Under the pieces are notes generated by a model. That model had not been told where the DNA came from and searched no databases. It saw only the letters and a list, made by a program, of their open reading frames with translations. A stretch of DNA of 20,638 nucleotides. Origin: a virus. The stretch lies in IMG/VR virus record IMGVR_UViG_3300017751_000325, positions 1 to 20,638 of that record. The stretch is one strand, 5' to 3'. The position numbers and the translations under genes are program-made. Below, in pieces: positions 1 through 8,984 of this stretch; positions within the stretch are counted from its first letter, which is position 1, and the number at the start of each line of letters is the position of its first letter.

Positions 1-364
1 TAGCATCTTGATATACTAATGTGGCTGTAGCATTATTAGTTGTTATTTGGCCTTGTATTGTTGAAGATCCTTGAATCTTTTCAGAACCATTAGGATTTAA
101 TAAAACTTCATTAGTTGCAAAAGTACCAGCATAGTCTTGTATTACTATTTCAGTACCTACAACACCTGCAGGTAAATTAACTGTTATAGTACCAGCTGTA
201 GTATTAACAAAATAACCTTTTCCAGCTACAGCTGTAAAATTACTTGTCTGGATTGTTGTTTGCCAATCCGTACCAGTTTCCAAAGTAACAGCTCCTGAAC
301 TACCATTTACACTTGTAACAATAGTTCCGTCTATTAGGTTTTGTGTTAATTTTGTTAATGCCAT
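1..364 (-). CDS. Partial tail-fibre/virion protein (3' end outside window)
   Basis: The minus-strand frame is open from the start at 364 to the window edge, about 121 codons without a stop, so the C-terminus is missing. The N-terminus reads MALTKLTQNLIDGTIVTSVN, followed by a beta-rich, Thr/Gly/Asn-rich segment containing VNLPAGVVGTEIVIQDY, then NPNGSEKIQGSS and LVYQDA. The same LPAG...PNGS...Y-D pattern occurs at the C-terminus of the 706-aa fibre (6864-8984), so it is probably a fibre domain placed at the tail tip. The start codon overlaps the stop of the 952-aa gene (TAATG), which points to coupled translation. Role in host attachment is inferred from neighbours and composition; no enzymatic motif is seen. 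Confidence 0.75.
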   Translation of the reverse strand, partial: MALTKLTQNLIDGTIVTSVNGSSGAVTLETGTDWQTTIQTSNFTAVAGKGYFVNTTAGTITVNLPAGVVGTEIVIQDYAGTFATNEVLLNPNGSEKIQGSSTIQGQITTNNATATLVYQDA

Positions 365-3222
365 TAGTTAAATTGTATTGTTCCTGTTCCCGCAGTAAAT
401 GTTGTAATACTGTCGGTTCCTATACTTGTTGTGGTAAATGTTAAACCAGCTCCTGGATTTGTTATTGAATATGATGATACATAACGCAATATAACTATAC
501 CACTAGAACCATCACCACCAGCGTTATAACCTCCGCCTCCGCCTCCAGACCCTCTATTTATTACTGCATTAGATCCAACTTGGCCCGTACCGCCACCATT
601 ACCACCTATACTGGAACCTCCAAGTCCAAAAATATTTGTTCCCTGCTGGCTTCCACCACCACCACCTCCACCGTAATAATAATTATTTCCATCTATATTA
701 ACTTGAAGTCCAACACCACCAGCCCCTGTTGGCGTGCCTCCGCTACCATTACCACCGTTTCCACCAGCGCCACCGCCGCCTCCACCGCCATATCCATTGC
801 CAGACGAACTTCCATTACCTCCACCATGACCGTGTACTATGGGTGAAGTTACAGCACCTGCACCATTCTGGAAATTCCAAGCACCGCCACCACCAGAACC
901 ACCTGTTGTCGCATTACCACCATAAGCAATACCACCACCACCGCCTATTGATGTTATAGTAGAGAATACAGAATCTGATCCACTTGTACCAAGACTTGAT
1001 GGAGCACCCGCGCCGCCAGATCCTACAGTAACAGTATAATTTGTTGCAGCAGCACCAGTTATTGTATTTTCATTTACCCAAGCTGGTCCTCCTCCTGTGC
1101 TTCCATAAGACGATCTTAACCCGCCAGCGCCTCCGCCACCAGCACCAATACCACCACTATTTCCACCACCTCCACCACCTCCAGCAGATACTAAATATTC
1201 AAGTACTAAAGGTGGACGATTAGATGTTAAATTAGATATAACCAAATTTGTGCCAACAGAATTAGTGCTAGGATAAAAGCCACTTAGTGTTATTGTTAAT
1301 ACGTTATTAGTATTATTATTGTTATAACTTTGAGTATTTGTTAATCCCGCTGGTAATCCGCTGATTACTGCAGTTCCGCTTAACGCATAACCTGGGCGTG
1401 TAATTGTAAAGGTTGTTGTTGTGAATACTGAGCCAGCTTGACCTACAGAATTTGCAGGTGAAGGTGTAGTATATGTTAAACCTTGACCAGTCGGCGTATT
1501 AAATGATACTGTTACATCTACTAATGTATTACTTATAGTAAAATTGTTAGGTGAATTAGTTACTACACTAATACCAGTACCGCCTGTTAAAGTTGCAGGG
1601 GCTAATGTACTACCTGCATTTAACCCTCCTATAGATCTTACTTCTATTATAACTCCGCTTGGAGGAGGTGTTGAAAAAGTTAAATTTTGACCAGATAAAG
1701 ACAATGTACTTACATTCTGATATAAGCCGTTAAGATATACCTCTACTGCATTTAAATCAGGAGGTGTTATGCCTAAAGCATACGTAGCTGTACTACCATT
1801 TCCTGTAAAAGTATCAGTAAATAAAGCATTGGTTGCTGCTGATATTGCACCTAAAACCATAACCTCAATACCATACCCGTTTTGAGGTGCTGTTACAAAT
1901 GTAAGAGTTGATCCAGATATGCTATACGTGCTTTTATCTTGATATATACCTTCTAAAAACACAAAGGTCATATTCTCTTCGTTAACGGCCGCGTTTAAGG
2001 TAAATGCTGTTTGAGAACCCGTGCCTGTAAAATTATTTTTATTAAAACCACTTAAAGCAAAAGCTTTTATATGAACAACCTCTACGGCAGCACCGTTCGG
2101 TGGAGCGGTGGAGAACGTTATTGTACTGCCGGAAGTTGAATAATTGTCTTTGCTTTGATAAGCACCATCTATATATACTTGAGTAGCATTTTCATTTACG
2201 ATGCTCATAGATACCGTAAACACTGTAGTAGAACCATTCCCAGTAAAACTGTCTCTGGCTATAACCCCATCAACCGCTACCATATGTATTAATTCAACTA
2301 TTGTTGTATTTAGAGGGGGTGTTGAAAATGTTACTGTAGTACCGCTTGTAGTATAATTATCTTTTGATTGGTATACACCATCTAAATATACTTGAACGTT
2401 ATTTTCACTAACTATATTTGTTGATGTGCTAAATGCTGCTAATGAACCATTTGCTGTATATATATTTTTTTCTATATTAACAGTTTGACCACCTCCGCCA
2501 CCTCCAGTTACATTAATAGTTTTTACAGCTCCCGTTCCAGATGCTGTTACAGCACTTCCTGTAAAATTTAAAGTTGTGGCTGCAGTTGATAAGGCTGATC
2601 CCTCATCCTGAATATTTATTCCGGTTATGCCACCAGATGCAGTTGAAGCTATTTCAACCTCTTGTGCACTATTTCTAGTAAGCGTTATATTTGAACCAGC
2701 AGTAAGCTGTACAGTAGAATCTGTACCGCTATTTGCATCTAATTTTAAATCTACGTCATTGCCATCTTGTGCTACATTTATAGAATATGTATCACCTATA
2801 GTTCCTGTACCAAACTTAACATAACTACCCATAAGAGCATGAGCGCTACATTGATAAAATAATACGGGAGGTATATTTGTTCCAGGTATAATTTGTGTAT
2901 ATGCTCCTGAACTTCCCGGTGTACCATTTGTTGTTACCCCTGTTGTGTATGCTGTTGTTTTTGCAGCGTCTTCATAAAATCTAAGCGGATGGCCACTATT
3001 TGAATTATCAGATTGATCAAATTTGTATGTATTGCCTGGAGTAAATTCAAGATACGCGCCTTCAACACCATCTATTAAGTAACCATTAGAGCTACCATTC
3101 CCATATTCTGGGTGAGCTACTGTTTTAGTAGCAACTGTAACTATAAGAGTCTGAGCAGCATCACTGTGTGCTATTGCTCGGTGCGCTGAAAGCTCTAACG
3201 GCGATCTAAATTTAACGCTCAT
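364..3222 (-). CDS. Large Gly-rich tail adhesin with cupredoxin-like N-terminal domain and four internal repeats
   Basis: 952 aa. Residues about 25-140 carry a cupredoxin-like ligand set: His78 (SGHPLRF), then Cys125, His128 and Met131 in YQCSAHALMG, matching the Cys-x2-His-xn-Met spacing of type 1 copper sites. Residues about 251-316, 322-387, 394-458 and 469-531 are four tandem repeats of about 65 aa with the pattern FTGNGST...V-VYLDGVYQ-KDNY--SGSTITFSTPP-...VEV. Residues about 680-905 are extremely Gly-rich, introduced by LEYLVSAGGGG and closed by GIVILRY, the hallmark of Gly-rich phage receptor-binding domains. Likely a distal tail fibre or adhesin. It sits between two other fibre genes, 3 nt after the 319-aa gene and coupled by TAATG to the next. 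Copper binding is a prediction from residues only. Confidence 0.85.
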   Translation of the reverse strand: MSVKFRSPLELSAHRAIAHSDAAQTLIVTVATKTVAHPEYGNGSSNGYLIDGVEGAYLEFTPGNTYKFDQSDNSNSGHPLRFYEDAAKTTAYTTGVTTNGTPGSSGAYTQIIPGTNIPPVLFYQCSAHALMGSYVKFGTGTIGDTYSINVAQDGNDVDLKLDANSGTDSTVQLTAGSNITLTRNSAQEVEIASTASGGITGINIQDEGSALSTAATTLNFTGSAVTASGTGAVKTINVTGGGGGGQTVNIEKNIYTANGSLAAFSTSTNIVSENNVQVYLDGVYQSKDNYTTSGTTVTFSTPPLNTTIVELIHMVAVDGVIARDSFTGNGSTTVFTVSMSIVNENATQVYIDGAYQSKDNYSTSGSTITFSTAPPNGAAVEVVHIKAFALSGFNKNNFTGTGSQTAFTLNAAVNEENMTFVFLEGIYQDKSTYSISGSTLTFVTAPQNGYGIEVMVLGAISAATNALFTDTFTGNGSTATYALGITPPDLNAVEVYLNGLYQNVSTLSLSGQNLTFSTPPPSGVIIEVRSIGGLNAGSTLAPATLTGGTGISVVTNSPNNFTISNTLVDVTVSFNTPTGQGLTYTTPSPANSVGQAGSVFTTTTFTITRPGYALSGTAVISGLPAGLTNTQSYNNNNTNNVLTITLSGFYPSTNSVGTNLVISNLTSNRPPLVLEYLVSAGGGGGGGNSGGIGAGGGGAGGLRSSYGSTGGGPAWVNENTITGAAATNYTVTVGSGGAGAPSSLGTSGSDSVFSTITSIGGGGGIAYGGNATTGGSGGGGAWNFQNGAGAVTSPIVHGHGGGNGSSSGNGYGGGGGGGAGGNGGNGSGGTPTGAGGVGLQVNIDGNNYYYGGGGGGGSQQGTNIFGLGGSSIGGNGGGTGQVGSNAVINRGSGGGGGGYNAGGDGSSGIVILRYVSSYSITNPGAGLTFTTTSIGTDSITTFTAGTGTIQFN

Positions 3223-3225
3223 ATA

Positions 3226-4185
3226 TTATATTGCTTGAATTAGTACTTTTATATCGTTTGTAGTGGGTGCTGCTGAAAAACTAACAGTAACTGCAGCAGT
3301 TGATGTTCTTACTACATCTGCAATAACAGTGTCATAAGAAGAAGCATCGTAAAGTTGCACGATAACATCTCTAGTATTTAAGTTATGTGTAACAGTATAC
3401 GAGGTATTTGTGCCATCTCCTATATCTGTTTTAAATGTTTTTGTTGCAAGAGAAACAAACCCAGTTGTTACAGAAAAATCCGCTGAATCATAACCTGAAA
3501 TACCTTTTACAGTAGCTCCAGATGTTGCTGCAGCAGTTGCTAAATCTACATTAGATTGTACAATTGTAAAACTAGCTAGTGCAGGAGTTGATGCGGCTGC
3601 TATTGCTACTTCAACTATAATTAAATCACCAATTCTAACTTGCTCTCCTAAAAAACTACCATCAGCAGTTACAGTATATGTATCTCCTTTATTACTGGCG
3701 ATGTTAGAACCGCCTGTTAATGCAGGTGAATTAGTTGATGCATTATACGCACCCTTGTATTCTAATAGACCTGTTGCAACAGTATCTACATATGCTTTAG
3801 TTGCAGCATCTTGCGCACCTGATGGATCTGTAACGTTTTGTATTCTTGCATTAATGCCTGTAGTTACAAAATCGTATATTTGATCTCCTGTAGCAAGAGC
3901 TGTTCCAGCATTTGCAACAGCACCAGTTGTTATTGCTAAACTAGGTATTGGCCCTGTGCCACTTGTAATAGCAAGCTGATTAGCTGTAGTTGTTTGTATT
4001 GCGGTTAAATCACCACCTGCGGAAAGCCAAGCTGTACCGTTATAAAACTTTATAACGTCATCAGTAGAATCATAATATATTTGACCTTCTACCGGATTTG
4101 AAGGTGCTGTGCCTAATACCTGAATACGAGCATTTTGTAACTCGTTTTTATTCAGATCTAAATTATTTAAATATTTTATTGCCAT
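3226..4185 (-). CDS. Tail-fibre-like virion protein with HNLN C-terminal domain
   Basis: 319 aa. The N-terminal part has NELQNARIQVLG and GQIYYDSTDDVIKFYNGTAW, a signature I know from many marine phage structural proteins. The middle (about 60-240) is Ala/Thr-rich with AATKAYVDTVA, a segment typical of trimeric fibre shafts. The last about 60 residues begin YTVTHNLNTRDVIVQLYD and end NDIKVLIQAI, and appear homologous to the C-terminus of the adjacent 236-aa protein. Role: probable fibre or fibre-tip component. The start is preceded by an A8 tract and no Shine-Dalgarno. No catalytic residues are evident. Confidence 0.82.
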   Translation of the reverse strand: MAIKYLNNLDLNKNELQNARIQVLGTAPSNPVEGQIYYDSTDDVIKFYNGTAWLSAGGDLTAIQTTTANQLAITSGTGPIPSLAITTGAVANAGTALATGDQIYDFVTTGINARIQNVTDPSGAQDAATKAYVDTVATGLLEYKGAYNASTNSPALTGGSNIASNKGDTYTVTADGSFLGEQVRIGDLIIVEVAIAAASTPALASFTIVQSNVDLATAAATSGATVKGISGYDSADFSVTTGFVSLATKTFKTDIGDGTNTSYTVTHNLNTRDVIVQLYDASSYDTVIADVVRTSTAAVTVSFSAAPTTNDIKVLIQAI

Positions 4186-4192
4186 TTTTTTT

Positions 4193-4903
4193 TTAGTTTA
4201 AATATGCTTTTCCAGAAAATGATGAAGAAAATGATATTGTAATTTGATTTTCACTAACATAAGTTACAGCTCCAATAACTACATTACCTGAACTATCTAC
4301 AACAGTAACGCTTGGGTATGAATTTAAATTATGAGTTATAGTCCAATTGTTAGATGCAGAAGATTGATTAAATTCAAATGCAGGTGATGAAAAACCTGAA
4401 GGTGCTATTGTTAATACTTCTCCTGCGGGGGTGCCAACACTTCCTCTATGTGTTAATGTTAAAAGATAGGCGTTTTCATTACTAATTAAAGATTTTGAAT
4501 TAACAAGATATATGCCATAAGAATTAGCTTCTGATGAATCTACATCTGTAACTTTAATAAATTGATTTATGATAAGATCAATTACAGGCACAACGTTAAC
4601 ACCATTCCTATTTATTTTATTTATAGCAATACCTGTTACATTAGCCCATCCATAAATAGTTGGGGAAGTAGGATTTATTTGATACCTAAATTCACCAGAT
4701 GCTATTGTTTGATTTGAGTAAGTGCCTGCATAATTATATTGAAAACCTGTTCTTGTAGGGTCAGCCGCACCAGATTGAGCAAAATATTTTGCAATTTCTT
4801 CTATCTGATAATTTTTAGTACTATTATCGGTTATATCCGTTCCAATTAATCTATCGCCACCTTGGACATCAAGATCATTGGGATATAGTTTTATTCTTGA
4901 CAT
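4193..4903 (-). CDS. Tail-fibre-like virion protein with shared N-terminal anchor and HNLN C-terminus
   Basis: 236 aa. The N-terminus (LDVQGGDRLIGTD...TKNYQIEEIAKYF) matches the N-terminus of the 706-aa fibre (STIEGSDKLLGTD...TKNYTIDSLKEYI). The two proteins probably attach to the virion through the same module, about residues 8-42. The C-terminus (WTITHNLNSYPSVTVVDSSG ... FSGKAYLN) is the same fold family as the end of the 319-aa protein next door. It therefore looks like a short fibre built from recombinable modules. Function in adsorption is inferred from context. Confidence 0.82.
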   Translation of the reverse strand: MSRIKLYPNDLDVQGGDRLIGTDITDNSTKNYQIEEIAKYFAQSGAADPTRTGFQYNYAGTYSNQTIASGEFRYQINPTSPTIYGWANVTGIAINKINRNGVNVVPVIDLIINQFIKVTDVDSSEANSYGIYLVNSKSLISNENAYLLTLTHRGSVGTPAGEVLTIAPSGFSSPAFEFNQSSASNNWTITHNLNSYPSVTVVDSSGNVVIGAVTYVSENQITISFSSSFSGKAYLN

Positions 4904-4906
4904 TAA

Positions 4907-5071
4907 TTATTGTTTATAGGGAAATTTTTTGTTTAACCATTCTTGGCGTTTATCACATCCACAATTCCCATTTGTTATATTTTCTACAAATTTGTCAATA
5001 CCAGTAAAAGAAGTGAAGGCTTTTATTGTGTCACCAAAACCTTCGTGTCTACCATCTATTTTTTTTTGCAT
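4907..5071 (-). CDS. Small conserved-looking phage protein with CGC-KR-E motif
   Basis: 54 aa, starting MQKKIDGRHEGFGDTIKAFT and containing GIDKFVENITNGNCGCDKRQ and WLNKKFPYK. The pattern 'G-GDTI-K-T--TGI-K-V...CGC-KR-E-LN--FPY' is one I associate with short proteins in Bacteroidetes phage virion clusters, but I know no function for it. The start lies 22 nt inside the 3' end of the glutaredoxin-like gene, and the stop is just before the 236-aa fibre gene, so it is embedded in the operon. Two closely spaced Cys (37 and 39) could bind metal or form a disulfide. Confidence 0.75.
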   Translation of the reverse strand: MQKKIDGRHEGFGDTIKAFTSFTGIDKFVENITNGNCGCDKRQEWLNKKFPYKQ

Positions 5072-5267
5072 CACGTATAAGATTTAATAATTCATTTATC
5101 GTGTCATGCCCTGCTATATTTATATTATTATCTGTTTGTACCATAGGAAGCTGAGGGGGATAAAATCCTTTGTATTCCTCATCTACATTAATTATAGGAA
5201 TTTTAATTTCTTTTGGTATAATTAATTGACTACAAAAGTCACAATTGTTTTTTATATATAATTTCAT
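5049..5267 (-). CDS. Mini glutaredoxin/thioredoxin-like protein
   Basis: 72 aa. An N-terminal beta strand (MKLYIKNN) leads directly into Cys9-Asp-Phe-Cys12, the CxxC redox site of glutaredoxins. A later LPMVQTDN supplies the expected proline before the third strand (cis-Pro position), followed by IAGHDTINELLNLI, which resembles the Grx G-x-D-x-I-x-x-L helix. It is shorter than typical Grx (about 80-85 aa) but keeps the fold order. Expected role: thiol-disulfide exchange in the cytoplasm. Placement beside the Cys-rich 343-aa fibre suggests, as inference only, a role in keeping virion cysteines reduced. Confidence 0.75.
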   Translation of the reverse strand: MKLYIKNNCDFCSQLIIPKEIKIPIINVDEEYKGFYPPQLPMVQTDNNINIAGHDTINELLNLIRDAKKNRW

Positions 5268-5286
5268 TTAATTTAATTTTAATTTA

Positions 5287-6318
5287 TTAAGCATTGTATA
5301 AAGCACCTGATGCATTTGCAGGCCATATTAAACCAGTAGCATTCCCGCCTCCTGTACATGGTATGTTCCCAGTTGTTGTTCCTGTAGCACCCGTACATCT
5401 TATATAAGAAAAAGTTGCACCTACAGTATCAGTCCAACTTGAAGGCCATGATCCCGCACAATCTGATGCTCTAACCCCTAGACCAGTTAAATTAGATATC
5501 CCATTTGTTTGAAGTTTTATAGTAGAACAACCATCAGGACTACTTGTTGGTCTTGAAGGATTATGGCTAAAGTTATAATTCCAATTAAACCCTGATTGTA
5601 TTGTGCATGATGGTATTAAAAGAGGAGTATACCCTGATTCTGAAAGATTACCACTTCCACTGTCATACCCAGAAGCACTTGCTGAAAGGGTATTATTACA
5701 AGTAGTACCACATGCCGGCGATGAACCGTAAGATGGTACATTTAGATTATTACTACTACTAGTTGTTGTAAATGAACCAGAATGGTTGCTTCCACCTGGG
5801 CAATTAGTACTAAAACTCCAAGAAACAGTGCCTAAAGCACCACCGTTTTCTGTTGATATTGCAAAAGAAGGGCTATTCACTGATCCACTAGCACTAACAA
5901 GTAAATTAGGTAAATCTTGCACGGTTGTACCAGAAACAGTTATTGTTACTGTTGTACTTTGCGTAGGAAATGTACCAGATACTGTTACAGTTCTACTTGA
6001 ACTACCACTTGCAGATATACTATGTGAGACTGTACCCCCAGTGTCTCCTGTTTCAGATGTACTGGCAGCAGTTATTAACCTATTTGAATCTGCAGTTAGT
6101 ACTCTAGTTACCGTTGTAAAAGCAGAACCGGGTGTGCCTGTTTGAAACGATTGTGTAGTATTTAAAGTTGCACCTGAAATACTATCTACAAATAAAATAG
6201 TTATAGAATTTTGATTAACATAAAACTGATTAGTTTCTTTGTAACCATTTTGAACCTCAGTAGATCCTTTTTTTAGTGTTCCACTGGTAACCTCAGATGT
6301 TCCTTTATATATTGGCAT
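5287..6318 (-). CDS. Cys-containing tail-fibre-like virion protein
   Basis: 343 aa. The N-terminus MPIYKGTSEVTSGTLKKGST is a virion-anchor-like pattern (repeated K-G-[ST]-x-[EV]). Residues about 40-200 are Ser/Thr-rich beta-sandwich-like sequence (repeats of TVTVSGTFP / TVTITVSGTTV). The C-terminal half has at least seven cysteines (for example NCPGGSN, PACGTTC, PSCTIQ, DGCSTI, ASDCAG, IRCTG, IPCTG), unusual for a fibre and suggestive of disulfide or metal cross-links. It starts by TAATG overlap with the upstream 75-aa gene. Receptor-binding role is inferred. Confidence 0.8.
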   Translation of the reverse strand: MPIYKGTSEVTSGTLKKGSTEVQNGYKETNQFYVNQNSITILFVDSISGATLNTTQSFQTGTPGSAFTTVTRVLTADSNRLITAASTSETGDTGGTVSHSISASGSSSRTVTVSGTFPTQSTTVTITVSGTTVQDLPNLLVSASGSVNSPSFAISTENGGALGTVSWSFSTNCPGGSNHSGSFTTTSSSNNLNVPSYGSSPACGTTCNNTLSASASGYDSGSGNLSESGYTPLLIPSCTIQSGFNWNYNFSHNPSRPTSSPDGCSTIKLQTNGISNLTGLGVRASDCAGSWPSSWTDTVGATFSYIRCTGATGTTTGNIPCTGGGNATGLIWPANASGALYNA

Positions 6319-6545
6319 TAAACTACAAAATAAAGTGTGTTAGCGTCTTTTGGATTAACAGCGGCATATTGAGCAGCTGTACCTGTCCAAATCAAAGCAT
6401 TGCTTGTTTGGTTTTGGTCATCAACCGAGTTACCAATAGTTGCTGTAGTTGCTGTAGTAGCTGAAGTAGCAGATACAGCATCGGTAGCATTATTTATTGG
6501 ATTTGATGCTGATGAACCTGGATAAAATGTTTTAATATCTGGCAT
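6318..6545 (-). CDS. Short virion-type protein
   Basis: 75 aa. The Ala/Thr/Ser-rich centre (SATSATTATTATIGNS) is followed by a C-terminal module IWTGTAAQYAAVNPKDANTL ending in YFVV. That 'W-GT--QY-A---KD--TLYF' module is one I recognise from phage tail proteins, where it usually sits at a fibre terminus. Here it stands nearly alone. It is coupled to the 343-aa fibre by TAATG. Structural role likely, exact location unknown. Confidence 0.75.
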   Translation of the reverse strand: MPDIKTFYPGSSASNPINNATDAVSATSATTATTATIGNSVDDQNQTSNALIWTGTAAQYAAVNPKDANTLYFVV

Positions 6546-6549
6546 AGCT

Positions 6550-6864
6550 TTAAGTTATTAAAAAACCAAAAGAGCTGTTTATATATACAAATCTTATAGG
6601 TTGATTATTAGTAATTGTTAATGTTTGTGTAGTACCTTCTATTAACGCAGAAGCAACAGTTACTGTTCCTGTTCCTACTTTTTTAACTAAAACAGTTCCA
6701 CCATCAACAGGAATTGTTGTTGGTAGAGTTATAGTAAAATTAGAAGCCCCTTTTAAAACATATATATTATTTATATCAAGCGTTGTATTACTAGTAATTT
6801 CAAATGCCTGTGCGCCAGCAATACCTAGTAAGCCGGCTTGTGGTAAATCTATTGTAAGTCCCAT
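6550..6864 (-). CDS. Small beta-rich virion protein
   Basis: 104 aa, with alternating hydrophobic/Thr strands: TTLDINNIYVLKGASNFTIT, LPTTIPVDGGTVLVKKVGTG, and a C-terminal FVYINSSFGFLIT. It resembles the LP(A/T)G-type beta domain at the end of the 706-aa fibre, so it may be a detached fibre-tip domain. It overlaps the 706-aa stop by TAATG and is followed after 4 nt by the 75-aa gene. No catalytic motif seen. Confidence 0.75.
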   Translation of the reverse strand: MGLTIDLPQAGLLGIAGAQAFEITSNTTLDINNIYVLKGASNFTITLPTTIPVDGGTVLVKKVGTGTVTVASALIEGTTQTLTITNNQPIRFVYINSSFGFLIT

Positions 6865-8984
6865 TAGTTATTTCCGTTTAAAACCCAGCCATTTGCCGCG
6901 TCTGTGTAAAATAATTCAAATTTACTTTGATTAGAAACAGCCAATGAGCTTGCTCTCATTACCTTATCGCTTCCATTAGGATTAATCGTCCAAGCGTGAC
7001 TTGGTGCAGAATATACTCCTGATGAATTATAACCATTTAAATTAGTAAATTTTATGCTTGCTCCTACTGTGCCTGCAGGAAGTGTGAGAGATTTATTAGC
7101 TGTTATATTATCTAAAATATAATAATACCAATCAGCCGCTATATGTGTGCCTGAATCTCCTAAAGCGCCTCCATAAGTATAACCTTGTTTAAGTGTAACA
7201 ACTCCATTAGCTGGTGCTGATATTATAAAATTATCAAAGTCTATAGATACAACAGGTACATCTGTATTACCCCCAAAATCATAAGTAGCACCATTTGCAG
7301 ATCCAGTTATTGCCAAAGGATTATGCGATACAGCTTTACTTGCGGTATCATAATATAAGAAGCTAGACTTAGAAGCTTGAGGTATTGCACTTAATTTAAA
7401 AATTTCAGAATCTACATTAAAAGTACTTGTTGATAAATTAATAGCACCTGAACCTTGCTTGCCAAAAATCATTATACCAGTAGTATTATCATAAGATACC
7501 ACTTGATACATATTTACTACAGTATCTTGTATTAATGTTCCCGCTGAAGGAAACGCTGTTGTATATGTACTTTCAACAAAATAAAGTTTTTGTCCTGAAG
7601 GTCTTGCTGTAAATATAGCGTTTAAGCTTGCTTTATTTCCAGAAGCTAATGTTTTAGATGTGTTATTAGCTGTTATTGTTTCAGCCGTAGGTAGTGAAGT
7701 TGGTGAAGTAGCTGCTTGAAATAGCGCACCTGCTGATGTTTGAGTACCATAAAAAAATCTACCAGTATCTATATTACCAGAAGGTCCTGCTAAAGTTTCA
7801 GTAAGCCCTGGTAATATTTCTGCAACACTGGATGTTAGTTGAGGTACATCAAAGTAATTATTATCAATTTTTATTGAAGTTAAATACCCTTGATTATTTA
7901 AAGATCCCGGTGAAGCATTACCAGAAACTTGTTGTTCTGATAAAGCATTACCAGAACTATCTTGAAGTTGTGTTCCTGTTGATGATAAAACAGACCTAGT
8001 CCCGTCTGTATTTATAGCTGTAAAAGAATTTTGACCCATTATGGTTCTACCATCAGAAGATGTAGAATTTGTATCTTTTATAATATCTTGGGTAAATCTA
8101 TTGCTATTAGTTATAACACTTTCTCCTTGCCCTGAAACAATTAAACCAGACCCGTTAGTACCAAAAGATACTTGGTTAGGACTTGTTCCAAATGCAATAC
8201 TAGATTCTGAAGTAGCTATATTTATTGGGCCGTATACAGTTAATGATTTTGGATCTGTAGTAGGGCTTAATGTTCCAATAATTACATTTCCTTCAGGAAT
8301 AGTAAGGTCTCTTGTTATTTTAAAAGAACCTACAGCTTGTGTTTCAATTCTTTGTGATCCGGTTAAAAAAGTAAATTCTGTGAAAGCTACTTTACCACCC
8401 GTATATATTTCCCCATTGCCTAAGGTGACATTAAACATGTACTCAGTATATTTATTATTACCTGATACTACATATTGGGTTGTATTAGCAGCTGGACTGT
8501 TATTACTAAAATCGGGTTGATTAAATGATGTTACTGTACCTGTGTGTGTAACACCTCCTACTACACCTGTAAAAGTTGCAGAGTTTATTGCAAAATCGTT
8601 TAAATCATAATCAACAGCAAACTGGCCATCATTATAATCTCTAATTATTAAAAATACTTGTCCTGTTCCTAATGTGTTTATATATACGTCACAACCTGTA
8701 TTTACAGTTGCGCTTTTTAAAACAACATTATTTTCAACTGAGCTTTTTAAAGTTCTAACTAAGGCTCTTTCAAAATCTGTACCTTCTCTGTTTACAGTTA
8801 AAGCAAACCCCAGGGAAACAGAATCAGGAATATTTTTAACGCTAGCTCCATTTATATATTCTTTTAAACTATCTATTGTATAGTTTTTTGTTGCTAGCGA
8901 AGAAGTAGAATTTGCATCAGTACCTAGAAGTTTATCACTTCCTTCTATAGTAGAGTCAATTGCGTACGTGCTAATTCTTGCCAT
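6864..8984 (-). CDS. Long tail-fibre-like protein
   Basis: 706 aa. The N-terminal module STIEGSDKLLGTD...TKNYTIDSLKEYI is shared with the 236-aa fibre and probably anchors it to the tail. The long centre is Thr/Ser/Asn-rich and beta-prone with no obvious enzymatic motif. The C-terminal about 90 aa (ITANKSLTLPAGTVGASIKF ... INPNGSDKVM ... FYTDAANGWVL) matches the LPAG/PNGS domain in the partial gene at the left edge. It is coupled by TAATG to genes on both sides (8984 and 6864). Likely a major side or central fibre; assignment rests on composition, length and modular sharing. Confidence 0.83.
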   Translation of the reverse strand: MARISTYAIDSTIEGSDKLLGTDANSTSSLATKNYTIDSLKEYINGASVKNIPDSVSLGFALTVNREGTDFERALVRTLKSSVENNVVLKSATVNTGCDVYINTLGTGQVFLIIRDYNDGQFAVDYDLNDFAINSATFTGVVGGVTHTGTVTSFNQPDFSNNSPAANTTQYVVSGNNKYTEYMFNVTLGNGEIYTGGKVAFTEFTFLTGSQRIETQAVGSFKITRDLTIPEGNVIIGTLSPTTDPKSLTVYGPINIATSESSIAFGTSPNQVSFGTNGSGLIVSGQGESVITNSNRFTQDIIKDTNSTSSDGRTIMGQNSFTAINTDGTRSVLSSTGTQLQDSSGNALSEQQVSGNASPGSLNNQGYLTSIKIDNNYFDVPQLTSSVAEILPGLTETLAGPSGNIDTGRFFYGTQTSAGALFQAATSPTSLPTAETITANNTSKTLASGNKASLNAIFTARPSGQKLYFVESTYTTAFPSAGTLIQDTVVNMYQVVSYDNTTGIMIFGKQGSGAINLSTSTFNVDSEIFKLSAIPQASKSSFLYYDTASKAVSHNPLAITGSANGATYDFGGNTDVPVVSIDFDNFIISAPANGVVTLKQGYTYGGALGDSGTHIAADWYYYILDNITANKSLTLPAGTVGASIKFTNLNGYNSSGVYSAPSHAWTINPNGSDKVMRASSLAVSNQSKFELFYTDAANGWVLNGNN

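Noticed and set aside
580-1223. Plus-strand frames opposite the Gly-rich adhesin (His/Thr/Leu-rich)
   Set aside because: Low-complexity shadows of Gly codons on the other strand.
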